From contig CAZFWC010000001.1 of assembly GCA_964522515.1 (NCBI GenBank), positions 26,835-90,834 on the forward strand: a stretch of 64,000 nt of DNA, in the 5' to 3' direction. Both the position numbers and the translations under genes were made by a program. The DNA is from CAYNCE01 sp964522515. GTDB lineage: Bacteria; Patescibacteriota; Patescibacteriia; UBA2196. Under the pieces are notes generated by a model that was given only the letters and a program-made list of their open reading frames with translations, searched no databases and was not told the origin of the DNA. Below are positions 56,488 through 64,000 of the stretch, piece after piece (position 1 is the first letter of the stretch; each line of letters starts with the position of its first letter).

Positions 56488-56564
56488 TGGTGGACCGTAA
56501 GGGATTCGAACCCTTGACCCCCTGCTTGCAAAGCAGGTGCTCTAGCCAGCTGAGCTAACGGCCC
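56488..56564 (-). tRNA. tRNA-Ala(TGC)
   Basis: Acceptor GGGCCGT/ACGGTCC, anticodon stem CCTGC/GCAGG with loop TTTGCAA, T-loop TTCGAAT, encoded CCA. It begins three bases after the stop of the gene at 56568. Confidence 0.95.
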
Positions 56565-56567
56565 AAA

Positions 56568-57191
56568 TTATAATTCTTTAGAAAAATCTTTAATTTTTTG
56601 AATTATTTTTTTATTATTTTCAAGTTCTTTAGATTTCTTAAAAATTATATCTCCTGTTTTTTTATCTTTTCCAAATAATTTTGCTGTATCACAAATTAAT
56701 TGATAATTTATTTTTTCTGATAAAACTTTTTGTATAAATTGATGCCATTTTCTTACTTGTTCTTTTGTAAGTGGGTAATTTTTTATTTCATCAATTAATA
56801 TTTTATCAAAATATTTTTTTATAATTTTATTTTTCTTAAAATGATCAAATAAAAATTTATTATGCAAAGATTCTATTGGATACAAATTTTTTAAATACAC
56901 ATCAAAATTTTTATTAAAAAAATTAAACCAGTATTTACCACCTTTTTCATCAATATAATAATGAACTAAAATTCCTAATTTAAAAGAATTTTTTTCGTGT
57001 TTAATTTTCTCAAGTAAAATTTGTGAATTTTTTATGTGAGAATGAGTTAGTTTTTTATCTATTTTAGCCAAAAAATGAATATCTGGAAAAACTGAACCAA
57101 TAAAATATTCCTGTTTATTTATTTTACGATTTTTTAATTTTGTTTGCAAAATTTTATCTGCGTAAACAATGTGAGAAAAAGGAAGAGGCAT
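56568..57191 (-). CDS. Zinc-dependent phospholipase C-like (DUF) protein
   Basis: 207 residues. The opening PLPFSHIVYADKIL and YFIGSVFPDIHFLAKIDKKL, TH and LGILVHYYIDEKGGK give the spaced His/Asp pattern of the bacterial zinc-dependent phospholipase C/S1-P1-nuclease-like hypothetical proteins (H-D-H-H). Activity is not shown. Co-transcription with the following tRNA-Ala is likely. Confidence 0.5.
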   Translation of the reverse strand: MPLPFSHIVYADKILQTKLKNRKINKQEYFIGSVFPDIHFLAKIDKKLTHSHIKNSQILLEKIKHEKNSFKLGILVHYYIDEKGGKYWFNFFNKNFDVYLKNLYPIESLHNKFLFDHFKKNKIIKKYFDKILIDEIKNYPLTKEQVRKWHQFIQKVLSEKINYQLICDTAKLFGKDKKTGDIIFKKSKELENNKKIIQKIKDFSKEL

Positions 57192-57214
57192 AATTTTTTA
57201 TTTATTTTATTTAT

Positions 57215-57775
57215 TTAATTGATAATTTTATTATAATATTTATTTTGCAAATTCTGTCTCGCAGAAGTTTTTTTATGTATAATATTCATATCTGATGGAG
57301 ATGCTATCATTTTCCATCCTACAACTTTTTCATGAACCTTATCAATGTAATGTATTTTTTTATTATTAACAAAAAATCTTGTCTGTCTATCTGGATAAGC
57401 ATCTGTCTGTTTGCCATCAATATAATTTTTTCTAGGAAATGCGATAGCATCAACACCCATATTGTTAATAGCTAATTTTTGTAATGAATCTAATAATTTT
57501 TTCTCATAAATTTCATCTGCATCAATTATTAAAATCCAATCTTTTGTAGCAAATTTTAAACTAAAATTTCTTTGCTTAGCAAAGTCCTCAGACCATTTAT
57601 TTGTGATTACTTTTGCTTTAAATTTCTTTGCTATTTCAATGCTCTTATCAACCGAACCACCATCGATAATTATAATTTCATCAACATATTTCGAAGTATT
57701 TTTTAAAGATTTTTCTAAAAACTTTTCTTCATTAAGAACAATCATACATAATGAAATAGTGATTTTATTTTTCAT
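57215..57775 (-). CDS. Glycosyltransferase family 2 (WaaE/KdtX-like), short
   Basis: 186 residues from ATG 57775; the frame upstream to 57859 runs through a repeat and the tRNA-Leu gene and is not real. SLCMIVLNEEKFLEKSLKN, IIIIDGGSVDKS, NKWSEDFAKQRNFSL and WILIIDADEIYE are motifs of the LPS-core/beta-1,4-glucosyltransferase-like GT2 group. It is shorter than the usual 240 or more residues, ending soon after VHEKVVGW, so the C-terminal part may be lost. Confidence 0.8.
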   Translation of the reverse strand: MKNKITISLCMIVLNEEKFLEKSLKNTSKYVDEIIIIDGGSVDKSIEIAKKFKAKVITNKWSEDFAKQRNFSLKFATKDWILIIDADEIYEKKLLDSLQKLAINNMGVDAIAFPRKNYIDGKQTDAYPDRQTRFFVNNKKIHYIDKVHEKVVGWKMIASPSDMNIIHKKTSARQNLQNKYYNKIIN

Positions 57776-57789
57776 AAAATATTTTGTCT

Positions 57790-57815
57790 GTGCCATTCGT
57801 AGCCTTGGCAAAGAA
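57790..57815. repeat. R1 fragment between tRNA-Leu and the GT2 gene
   Basis: GCCATTCGTAGCCTTGGCAA then AGAATGG: an R1 module (CGTAGCCTTGGCAAAG). Confidence 0.6.
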
Positions 57816-57902
57816 TGGTGCGGATGAGAGGACTTGAACCTCCACGAGATTGCTCTCACCAGCTCCTTAGGCTGGCGCGTCTACCAGTTCCGCCACATCC
57901 GC
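57816..57902 (-). tRNA. tRNA-Leu(AAG)
   Basis: Class II tRNA with long variable arm. Acceptor GCGGATG/CATCCGC, anticodon stem CCAGC/GCTGG with loop CTAAGGA, encoded CCA. Adenine at position 34 is unusual in bacterial tRNA-Leu (GAG is more common) and would need deamination to inosine to read several codons. Confidence 0.92.
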
Positions 57903-58081
57903 AAGAGCTAAAATAATATATTCTATATTTTTTGCATTCGCTCAAAAATAAAAATAAATTTTTATTTCACTTGCTCAATTAAAAATAAAATGTGATCAAA
58001 CGACCACTTTTATTATAACACATTTTTTTGTTTGATCTAATTCGGATTAATTCGGAAATAAATTCGGATTTTATTCGGGTG

Positions 58082-58450
58082 TTACAATTTCTTTTCTTTT
58101 AATTTCTTTTTAAATCCGTCTCGCAAATAATATAATTTTGCTCTGCGAACTCGCGCTTGTTTAAGAGGAACAATTTTTTCAATCAAAGGTGAATTAATTG
58201 GATAAATTTTTTCCACGCCAACTCCGTTGGAAATTTTACGCACAATAAAAGTCCCTGACTTTGTGCGAGGTTTTTTAACTGCAATAATTATTCCTTCAAA
58301 AATCTGTATTCGTTCTTTTTCCTTGCCTTTTGCATCTACATCTTTAATTTTTTCGTGAACTTTAACTGTTAATCCTGGTTTTAATAATTCAGAATAATTT
58401 TGTTTTTTAGTTGCCTTGTCTTTTGTAAGGTCTTGTTTTTTATCTGTCAT
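58082..58450 (-). CDS. rplS: Large-subunit ribosomal protein L19
   Basis: 122 residues. LKPGLTVKVHEKIKD, IQIFEGIIIAVKKPR, VEKIYPINSPLIEKI and RRAKLYYLRD are the L19 landmarks. A basic N-terminal extension of about 20 residues is present. It bridges the two subunits. Confidence 0.96.
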   Translation of the reverse strand: MTDKKQDLTKDKATKKQNYSELLKPGLTVKVHEKIKDVDAKGKEKERIQIFEGIIIAVKKPRTKSGTFIVRKISNGVGVEKIYPINSPLIEKIVPLKQARVRRAKLYYLRDGFKKKLKEKKL

Positions 58451-58534
58451 AAAATAATCAGAAATTATTAATTATGCAAAAATTAAAAATATTAAAAATC
58501 TTGATTCATTATTCATAATTCTTAATTTAATATT

Positions 58535-58563
58535 ATATTAGCATTTATAAAATTTCCAGTCAA
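58535..58563 (-). promoter_or_regulatory. Likely rplS promoter
   Basis: TTGACT (58563-58558), 17 bases, TAATAT (58540-58535); the -35 overlaps the rluD-like stop codon. Confidence 0.6.
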
Positions 58564-59564
58564 GATTTTAATTCTTTCAAAATATTTTTCAATTCTTGTG
58601 GTAATTTTATTTCAAACTCTTGCCATTTTTTTTCTAAATCAATAAATCCTAATTTTGTCGCGCACAAAAAAATCCTGTTTAAATCAATTTTTTGTTTTTT
58701 TAATTTAACATCACGAGTCGCGTAAAGCGTGTCTCCAACAACACTGTGACCAATACTTTTAAAATGCACGCGAATTTGATGAGTGCGTCCTGTTTTTAAA
58801 TTAATTTTTAACAAAGTGTAATTTATAAATTTTTGCAAAACTTCAAATTCAGTAACTGCTTCTTTTGCTTTTGCGTCAACTGTTGATTTTGAAATCATTA
58901 AACCAGTTTTTTTAGACCGCGCAATTGGTCGTTTAATTATTCCTTGTTCTGTTTCAATTTCATTGTGAACTAATGCTTGATAAATCTTTTTAATTTCTCT
59001 ATCTTGAAATTGTTTTTTTAAATGATTAAACGCTTTTTGCGTTTTTGCGATTATCATTAATCCTGAAACATCACGATCTAAACGGTGCACAATTCCTGGT
59101 CTAATTTTCCCTGTTTTATTTTTTTTGCCTGCCCCGTTGGAGTGAAGCGACTTTATGGTGTCCCAAACATTTTTTATTTCTGGATATTTTTTTAACAACC
59201 AGTCAACCAAAGTGATTTCTTTTTTATCAACCAACGAATTATTTTCTGTTGTGTGCGCTAGTAATCCTGCTGGTTTATTAATTACTAAATAATTTTCTGT
59301 TTCTGCAATAATTTTTATTTTATTTAATAAAGTATTATTTTTCACTTCCCTATTTTCTATCCCGAGCGCTCGGGACTGATTTCTAATTTCTATTTCATCT
59401 CTTTCTTTTAAAAAATAATGCACAATAACTTTTTTGTTGTTAACTAAAATTTTATTTTCTTTAATTAATTTTTGAATTTGCGAACGCGAAAAATCAAGCT
59501 TAGTAACTAAAAATTTATCTAATCTTTTTCCTGCTTGATTTTTAATAATTTTATATTTTTCCAT
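58560..59564 (-). CDS. RluD-family pseudouridine synthase
   Basis: 334 residues: an N-terminal S4 RNA-binding domain (GKRLDKFLVTKLDFSRSQIQ) and the catalytic domain with VHRLDRDVSGLMIIAKT (catalytic Asp in RLDRD, about residue 170) and KTGRTHQIRVHFKSIGH. Two inserts appear repeat-derived: NQSRALGIENREVKN (about residues 58-72, containing the CCCGAGCGCTCGGGA hairpin) and HSNGAGKKNKTGK (about 142-154). It modifies uridines in 23S rRNA or tRNA. Confidence 0.9.
   Translation of the reverse strand: MEKYKIIKNQAGKRLDKFLVTKLDFSRSQIQKLIKENKILVNNKKVIVHYFLKERDEIEIRNQSRALGIENREVKNNTLLNKIKIIAETENYLVINKPAGLLAHTTENNSLVDKKEITLVDWLLKKYPEIKNVWDTIKSLHSNGAGKKNKTGKIRPGIVHRLDRDVSGLMIIAKTQKAFNHLKKQFQDREIKKIYQALVHNEIETEQGIIKRPIARSKKTGLMISKSTVDAKAKEAVTEFEVLQKFINYTLLKINLKTGRTHQIRVHFKSIGHSVVGDTLYATRDVKLKKQKIDLNRIFLCATKLGFIDLEKKWQEFEIKLPQELKNILKELKS
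59345..59392. repeat. CCCGAG-CTCGGG hairpin translated inside the RluD-like gene
   Basis: ATCCCGAGCGCTCGGGACTG: the same hairpin module that lies in R1 at 654-672, 26170-26190, 28882-28902 and 30325-30341. In frame. Confidence 0.75.
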
Positions 59565-59597
59565 ATTTTAAATTTAACATTATTTTTAATAAAATTC

Positions 59598-59630
59598 AAA
59601 ATCCTCATTATTAAAAATGAGGATTTTTTT
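59598..59630 (-). terminator. Terminator of the HU gene
   Basis: AAATCCTCAT/ATGAGGATTT stem; T-rich on both sides, so possibly bidirectional. It lies just beyond the HU stop. Confidence 0.75.
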
Positions 59631-59650
59631 ACTTCTTAATTCCTTAATTT

Positions 59651-59938
59651 CTAATCCCTATTTTTTTTAAGAGCGTCTTTTAAAGTTTTTCCTGCTTTAA
59701 ATTTCGGAACAGTAGTTTCTGGAATATCAATTTTTTCAGAAGGATTTTGTGGATTCACACCTTTACGAGCTGAACGAAATTTTGCTAAAAAAGTTCCAAA
59801 TCCAGTTAAAGTAACATCTTTATTTTGTTTTAAATTTTCAATCACAACACTAACAAAAGTATTTACAATTTTTTCAACATCATTTTTGTCAAGATTTGTT
59901 TTTTCAGCAATTGAGCTGATAAGTTCTGTTTTATTCAT
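59651..59938 (-). CDS. HU/IHF-family DNA-binding protein
   Basis: 95 residues from ATG 59938; the longer frame to 60025 runs through an R1 fragment. MNKTELISSIAEKTNLDKND, LTGFGTFLAKFRSARKGVNP and FKAGKTLKDALK are the HU signatures. It bends and compacts DNA. Confidence 0.93.
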   Translation of the reverse strand: MNKTELISSIAEKTNLDKNDVEKIVNTFVSVVIENLKQNKDVTLTGFGTFLAKFRSARKGVNPQNPSEKIDIPETTVPKFKAGKTLKDALKKNRD

Positions 59939-59949
59939 AATTTTTGTTT

Positions 59950-59986
59950 TGCCTGTCCGCCGTACAAGACTTTGGCAGGCGGGTTC
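59950..59986. repeat. R1 fragment upstream of the HU gene
   Basis: GCCTGTCCGCCGTACAAGAC then TTTGGCAGGCGGGTTCTG. Confidence 0.7.
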
Positions 59987-60092
59987 TGAAAACAAAGTTT
60001 GAAAAATATTAAAATAAATACACAAACTTTATTCAGAATTAATTATTTTACTCTTTTATTTTACTAAACTTAGTAAATTTTAGCAAATTAAT

Positions 60093-61604
60093 TTATCTCG
60101 CGTATTCAATAACTCTTGTCTCTCTAATTACATTAACTTTAATCTCACCAGGATATTTTAACTCAGTTTGAATTTTGTTTGCAATTTCGCGCGCAAGCTT
60201 TTTAGAATTCCAATCATCAATTTTTTCTGGTTCAACAAAAACACGAATTTCCCGTCCAGCTTGAATTGCGTAAGCTTTGTCAACGCCTTCAAAAGTTTTT
60301 GCAGTGTCTTCAAGTTCTGTTAAGCGTTGAATATAATTTTCATAAGTATCTTTTCTCGCGCCTAATCGCGCGCCGGAAATTGCGTCTGCGACTTTAGCAA
60401 TAACAATTTGCAAACTTCCTGGATGATCCTCGTGATGTTCAAGCGCAATTCGCGCAACTTCTTCTGGCAAACCGTATTTTTTCAAAATATTGTAACCAAT
60501 TTCAGGGTGAGTTCCTTCAATTTCGTGATCAACTGCTTTACCAATATCGTGAAGCAATCCTCCTTTTTTAGCTAAAGCAACATTTCCTCCTAGTTCTTCA
60601 GTAAGCAAAGCTGATAAATTCGCAACCTCAATTGAATGTTGTAAAACATTTTGTCCGTATGAAGTTCTAAATTTTAAACGACCTAAAATCTGAATTAATT
60701 TGGAATCAAGCCCTGCAATTCCAAGTTGGTAGACTGCGTCTTCGCCAGCTTTTTTAATTTCCAAAGCTAATTCTTTTTTAACTTCTTCAATTGTTTCTTC
60801 AATTCTGCCTGGATGAATTCGTCCGTCTAAAATTAATTTTTCCAAAGTCATTTTAGCGACTTGTCTTCTGATTGGAGAAAATGCAGAAACTAAAATCGTT
60901 TGAGGAGTATCATCAACTACAATTTCCACACCAAGTAAATTCTCCAAAGTTTTAATGTTTCTTCCCTCGCGTCCAATAATTCGTCCTTTCATTTCATCTG
61001 ACGGCAAGGATACGCTTGAGCTTGTTGTTTCAGCTGTGTGTGAAGACGCGCATCTTTCAATTGCTAAAGTTAAAACTTGTTTTGCTTTTTGTTCAACTTG
61101 TTCATTTGTTTGCGCTTCAATTTTTTTAATTAAAGACATTAATTCTTCTTTAACATCTTTTTCAGTATTATTAAGTAAAACTTTTTGCGCTTCTTGCTTT
61201 GTCATTTCAGCAATTGTTTGAAGTTTTTCAATTTGATTTTGTTTGATTTTTAAAATTTCTTGTTTTGCTATTTCTAATTTTTCTGCTTTTTCCATTAGCA
61301 ATTGTTTCTTGTCTTCAAACTCCATTATTTTTTTATCAAACATTGTTTCTCTGTTTTCCAATCTTTTTTGCAAAGCAGAAATTTCTTTGCGTCTTTCTTT
61401 TTCTTCGTCTTTAGCTTCATCAATAATTGCTAAAGCTTTGTCTTTTGCGCGAATTAAAAAATCTTTTTGTTTGTGTTTGGCTTCTTCAATTATTTTTTGA
61501 GCGCGCACTTCAGCTGATTCAGCGTAACGGCGAGCTAATACTCTACGCGCCAGATAGCCAAGACCCAAACCAATAATTAAACCAATTGATAAATATAAAA
61601 TCAT
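60093..61604 (-). CDS. rny: Ribonuclease Y
   Basis: 503 residues from ATG 61604; upstream in-frame codons belong to a repeat. N-terminal membrane helix (about 2-20), long coiled coil (to about 190), KH domain (IIGREGRNIKTLENLLGVEI), then HD domain (HDIGKAVDHEIEG, with YGQNVLQHSIEVA ahead). It is the main endonuclease initiating mRNA decay in bacteria lacking RNase E. Confidence 0.95.
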   Translation of the reverse strand: MILYLSIGLIIGLGLGYLARRVLARRYAESAEVRAQKIIEEAKHKQKDFLIRAKDKALAIIDEAKDEEKERRKEISALQKRLENRETMFDKKIMEFEDKKQLLMEKAEKLEIAKQEILKIKQNQIEKLQTIAEMTKQEAQKVLLNNTEKDVKEELMSLIKKIEAQTNEQVEQKAKQVLTLAIERCASSHTAETTSSSVSLPSDEMKGRIIGREGRNIKTLENLLGVEIVVDDTPQTILVSAFSPIRRQVAKMTLEKLILDGRIHPGRIEETIEEVKKELALEIKKAGEDAVYQLGIAGLDSKLIQILGRLKFRTSYGQNVLQHSIEVANLSALLTEELGGNVALAKKGGLLHDIGKAVDHEIEGTHPEIGYNILKKYGLPEEVARIALEHHEDHPGSLQIVIAKVADAISGARLGARKDTYENYIQRLTELEDTAKTFEGVDKAYAIQAGREIRVFVEPEKIDDWNSKKLAREIANKIQTELKYPGEIKVNVIRETRVIEYAR

Positions 61605-61668
61605 AAAAAAATCCTTGCGTCTGAAACACAAAGAGATTAAAGAAATATATAAAATGAATTTACCCTCC

Positions 61669-61858
61669 TTCGCCCATAACAACACTACTGGACTACGGCG
61701 CCTGTCCGCCGTAGCCTTGGCAAAGGAGGAGATAAACTTTTAATGCTTTTTTTATAAAAATTTAAAATTTAAATTTTATAAAAAAAGAACTAGGAGCCTG
61801 CCCGCCGTAGCTAAAGTTTTTTTAGAGTTGAAGCAAAGGAGGGTTAGGCGATTTTTTA
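61669..61858. repeat. R1 palindrome (mosaic form) upstream of rny
   Basis: CCTCCTTCGCCCATAACAAC...CTACGGCG with the inserted GCCTGTCCGCCGTAGCCTTG module; centre TTAAAATTTAAATTTTA; right arm GAGCCTGCCCGCCGTAGCTA...GAAGCAAAGGAGGGTTAGGCG. Confidence 0.9.
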
Positions 61859-62042
61859 GCAAAAATTAAATATGCACAATATTGATTTTATTTGTGGATA
61901 ATAATATTTTTAATTTATTAGTCTGGATTTTAATTCCAAATTTATAGTTAAAATTTTTGCTAATTTTAGTCATTTTATTTTATATATAATTCTTTTCCAA
62001 ATCTAGTCTTTGTAATTCAGATATTATTAATTAACTGAATTT
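61859..62042 (-). promoter_or_regulatory. Long rny leader with one possible short frame
   Basis: About 180 bases between the promoter at 62043 and the R1 element. It has an ATG frame of 35 codons (61973-61866, MTKISKNFNYKFGIK...) with no good Shine-Dalgarno. No other gene is supported here. Confidence 0.35.
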
Positions 62043-62071
62043 ATTGTAGCATAAATATTTTTTTGTGTCAA
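62043..62071 (-). promoter_or_regulatory. Promoter upstream of rny
   Basis: TTGACA (62071-62066), 17 bases, TACAAT (62048-62043). The resulting leader to rny would be about 430 bases and include the R1 palindrome. Confidence 0.75.
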
Positions 62072-62151
62072 AATTTTTTAGTAATCAATAATTAGTAATC
62101 TGCAACAAGGGATTTTGGAAAATAAAAAACTTCTGTGGTTGCAGAAATTAT

Positions 62152-62228
62152 TGGTACGCCCAGAGGGATTTGAACCCCCGACCATCAGCTTAAAAGGCTG
62201 TTGCTCTACCAGGCTGAGCTATAGGCGC
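62152..62228 (-). tRNA. tRNA-Lys(TTT)
   Basis: Acceptor GCGCCTA/TGGGCGT, anticodon loop CTTTTAA, T-loop TTCAAAT, encoded CCA. The first acceptor pair is G-T. Confidence 0.93.
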
Positions 62229-62289
62229 AAAAATTTTTAGTTTAATTTATTATAAATTAGAATTTTAAAAATGTCAATCAAATTTTAAA

Positions 62290-62334
62290 AATATTAACCA
62301 CCCCCCAAGCCCCTCCTTGAAAAAGAGGGGAGCT
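62290..62334. repeat. R8 hairpin beyond prfB
   Basis: TAACCACCCCCCAAGCCCCT with CCTTGAAAAAGAGGGGAG; the same motif at 51536-51597 also abuts a stop codon. It may act as a terminator-like structure. Confidence 0.7.
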
Positions 62335-63438
62335 CTAATTACTCTTTACTTTTTTCCATTTTAAATAACTTTCTACAAATTCATCTAATCCCCCGTCTAA
62401 AACTTTCTCAACATCTTGAGTTTCAAAATTTGTGCGGTGATCTTTAACCATTTTGTAAGGATGCAAAACATAAGAACGAATTTGATTTCCCCAAACAGCT
62501 TCTGAAAATTCGCCACGCAATTTTTTTCTTTCTTCTTCTTGCTCTGCTAAATTATACTGTTGCAATTTTGAAGCTAAAATTTTTAAAGCAGTTTGTTTGT
62601 TTTGCAATTGAGAGCGTTCGTTTTGACAAGTTGTAATTAAACCAGTTGGTTTGTGTTTAATGCGAACAGCAGAATCTGTTGTGTTCACGCTTTGTCCCCC
62701 GTGCCCAGAAGATTTAAAAGTATCAATTTCTAAATCGTCATCTTTTAATTCAGCTTCATTAATTTTTTCAAGCTCTGGCAAAACTTCAATTAAAGCAAAA
62801 CTTGTGTGTCGCATTTTTTCAGCGTCAAACGGAGAAATACGAACTAAACGGTGAACACCTGCTTCACTTTGCAAATATCCGTAAGCCCATTTCCCAACAA
62901 CTTCAAAAATTACTGATTTAATTCCAGCTTCATTTCCAGTTTGTCTGTCTAAAATATTTATTTTGTAATTTTTATTTTCGCAAAAATGCAAAAACATTCG
63001 TTCCAACATTTCAGCCCAATCTTGCGCGTCTGTTCCTCCAGTTCCAGAATGAATTGCAAAAATCGCGTTGCTGCTGTCGTATTTTTCAGAAAACATTATT
63101 TTAAATTCTAATTTTTTAAATTCTTTTTGCAGATTTTCTAATTTATTTTTAATATCTTTTTCTAAAGATTCATCTTTTGATTTAATTGATTCTTTTGTTA
63201 TTTCTAATAAATTAATTATTTCATTTTCAATATTTTCAAATTCATTTATTTCATCTTTTAAATCAGAAGTTTGTTGACTAATGTTTTTTGCGTTTTCTTG
63301 ATTATCCCAAAATTTTGGATTTTGCATTTTGTCTTCTAATTCCAAAAGTTTTTGTTTTTTCTGTTCTAAATTTAAAACCTCCCCAGTTTTCTGAAGTTTA
63401 TTTTGCAATTCTTGAATTTTATTAACTAATTCTTGCAT
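62335..63438 (-). CDS. prfB: Peptide chain release factor 2
   Basis: 367 residues in one unbroken frame. The tripeptide anticodon SPF (RISPFDAE, about residue 203) is the RF2 type recognising TGA and TAA. The catalytic GGQ is in SGHGGQSVNTTD (about 244). No internal TGA or slippery CTTT-TGA site is present near codon 25, so the programmed frameshift common in other bacteria is absent. Confidence 0.96.
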   Translation of the reverse strand: MQELVNKIQELQNKLQKTGEVLNLEQKKQKLLELEDKMQNPKFWDNQENAKNISQQTSDLKDEINEFENIENEIINLLEITKESIKSKDESLEKDIKNKLENLQKEFKKLEFKIMFSEKYDSSNAIFAIHSGTGGTDAQDWAEMLERMFLHFCENKNYKINILDRQTGNEAGIKSVIFEVVGKWAYGYLQSEAGVHRLVRISPFDAEKMRHTSFALIEVLPELEKINEAELKDDDLEIDTFKSSGHGGQSVNTTDSAVRIKHKPTGLITTCQNERSQLQNKQTALKILASKLQQYNLAEQEEERKKLRGEFSEAVWGNQIRSYVLHPYKMVKDHRTNFETQDVEKVLDGGLDEFVESYLKWKKVKSN

Positions 63439-63471
63439 AAATTTATTTTATTACATTTTTTGTTTTTTAAC

Positions 63472-63512
63472 AAATAAAAAACCACTAGTTTGATATTTTA
63501 ACTAGTGGTCAC
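63472..63512 (-). terminator. Terminator of the gene at 63552
   Basis: ACCACTAGTT/AACTAGTGGT perfect 10-bp stem on the minus strand, then TTTTTATTTG. It separates this gene from prfB. Confidence 0.88.
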
Positions 63513-63551
63513 TATTTTGTAAAATGTTTTTTGTGGATTTTTATTCAGCCT

Positions 63552-63905
63552 TTATTCAGCCTCTGATAGTGTAAATTTTCCATTTTTTGTAATTTTTATA
63601 TGAGAAAAAGAAAAAAGAGATTTTCTTTTTTCCACATAACCAGGTATTTTATCTACCAAATTAACTCTTTTACCTGATTTTTTTTCTACAATTTCAGCAA
63701 AAATAGTGCCAACACCAATTTGTATATATCTTTCTGCTCTCCAATGTGAATCATTTGGCAGATTCTCAAATTTATATGATTTGCCAAACCATTTTTCTTT
63801 TTCCTCTTCTCTAATGTGAGGAATTTTAGAAAAATTATAATAAATTAAAATCCCCACCAAAGCGACAACAAAACAGGCAACCACAAACCATAAAAGATTT
63901 TCCAT
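63552..63905 (-). CDS. Small membrane-anchored protein of unknown function
   Basis: 117 residues from ATG 63905, which has GGAG 7 bases upstream. One N-terminal membrane helix (about 3-22, LLWFVVACFVVALVGILIYY) is followed by a polar domain of about 90 residues (WFGKSYKFENLPNDSHWRAE; FAEIVEKKSGKRVNLVDKIP). No family recognised. It has its own promoter and terminator. Confidence 0.65.
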   Translation of the reverse strand: MENLLWFVVACFVVALVGILIYYNFSKIPHIREEEKEKWFGKSYKFENLPNDSHWRAERYIQIGVGTIFAEIVEKKSGKRVNLVDKIPGYVEKRKSLFSFSHIKITKNGKFTLSEAE

Positions 63906-63962
63906 TTTTTTCTCCAATTTGTTAAATAAATGATTGTTTAATGAATTATTTGTGTTGTTTGT

Positions 63963-63991
63963 ATTCTACCAAACTTTTTATTTTTTGTCAA
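63963..63991 (-). promoter_or_regulatory. Promoter of the gene at 63552
   Basis: TTGACA (63991-63986), 17 bases, TAGAAT (63968-63963) on the minus strand. Confidence 0.78.
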
Positions 63992-64000
63992 GTTTATTTC

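Noticed and set aside
61866..61973. 35-codon frame in the rny leader as a small protein gene
   Set aside because: No Shine-Dalgarno and composition equal to the AT-rich background; kept only as a remark.
62335..63438. Programmed +1 frameshift in prfB
   Set aside because: The frame is continuous from the start, with no internal TGA or CTTT slippery site near codon 25.
1..64000. CRISPR array
   Set aside because: The many repeats are dispersed palindromes with no regular spacers and no cas genes.
1..64000. Alternative genetic code with TGA as sense (as in Gracilibacteria)
   Set aside because: prfB (RF2) is intact and several genes end in TGA at their expected lengths (for example 8189 and 3219).

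Overview
This 64 kb window is AT-rich, gene-dense bacterial DNA. It is most consistent with a small-genome member of the Patescibacteria (CPR), probably of Parcubacteria type. The reasons are the S10-spc ribosomal cluster with no rpmD (L30) between rpsE and rplO, a long NDK, many small hypothetical membrane proteins, and short palindromic repeats that also sit in frame inside conserved genes. This placement is inference; no phylogeny was computed. A normal RF2 gene and genuine TGA stop codons argue for the standard genetic code.

Layout. (1) 1-16.9 kb, almost all minus strand, is a surface-polysaccharide and secreted-protein region: GT4 and GT2 glycosyltransferases, a radical SAM/SPASM protein, a DUF2304 protein, an O-antigen-ligase-like membrane protein, a Wzz-like protein, a glycosidase-like FG-GAP protein, a LamG protein, a RhuM-Fic fusion, and an unusual pair (PEGA lipoprotein plus barrel-like protein) that looks imported. 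(2) 17-33.9 kb is map-adk-secY-spc-S10-tuf, read leftwards. Small plus-strand cassettes lie between adk and map and, strikingly, between rplC and rplD. (3) 33.9-38.1 kb is an accessory island splitting tuf from fusA-rpsG-rpsL: an acidic protein, a RelE-type toxin-antitoxin pair, a methyltransferase/endonuclease-like fusion, a possible small RNA, a small membrane protein and an HNH-like protein. (4) 38.2-54 kb holds fusA, rpsG, rpsL, rpmB, ndk, ychF, ftsE/ftsX, a CCA-adding enzyme, rpsT and several tRNAs. (5) 54-64 kb holds a protein with a structured leader, a tandem tRNA-Val/membrane-gene duplication, rplS, an rluD-like gene, an HU gene, rny and prfB.

The most striking feature is the repeat content. 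A family of long imperfect palindromes (here R1) fills the gaps between ribosomal protein genes, often running from a stop codon to a Shine-Dalgarno-like position before the next start. R1 pieces are also translated in frame inside map, fusA, rplR, rplV, rplD, the CCA-adding enzyme and others. Further families (R2, R5, R6, R7, R8) supply stop codons or sit between genes. At 50645-50827 a tRNA-Thr(CGT) gene is interrupted in its D-stem by a 110-bp R1-like insert that carries a second, intact tRNA-Thr(CGT).

Other points worth following are a candidate Shine-Dalgarno-sequestering leader at 55.3 kb, two candidate structured RNAs at 37.2-37.4 and 42.5-42.8 kb, tRNA-Ile(TAT), and a repeated promoter pattern TTGACA-N17-TANAAT.
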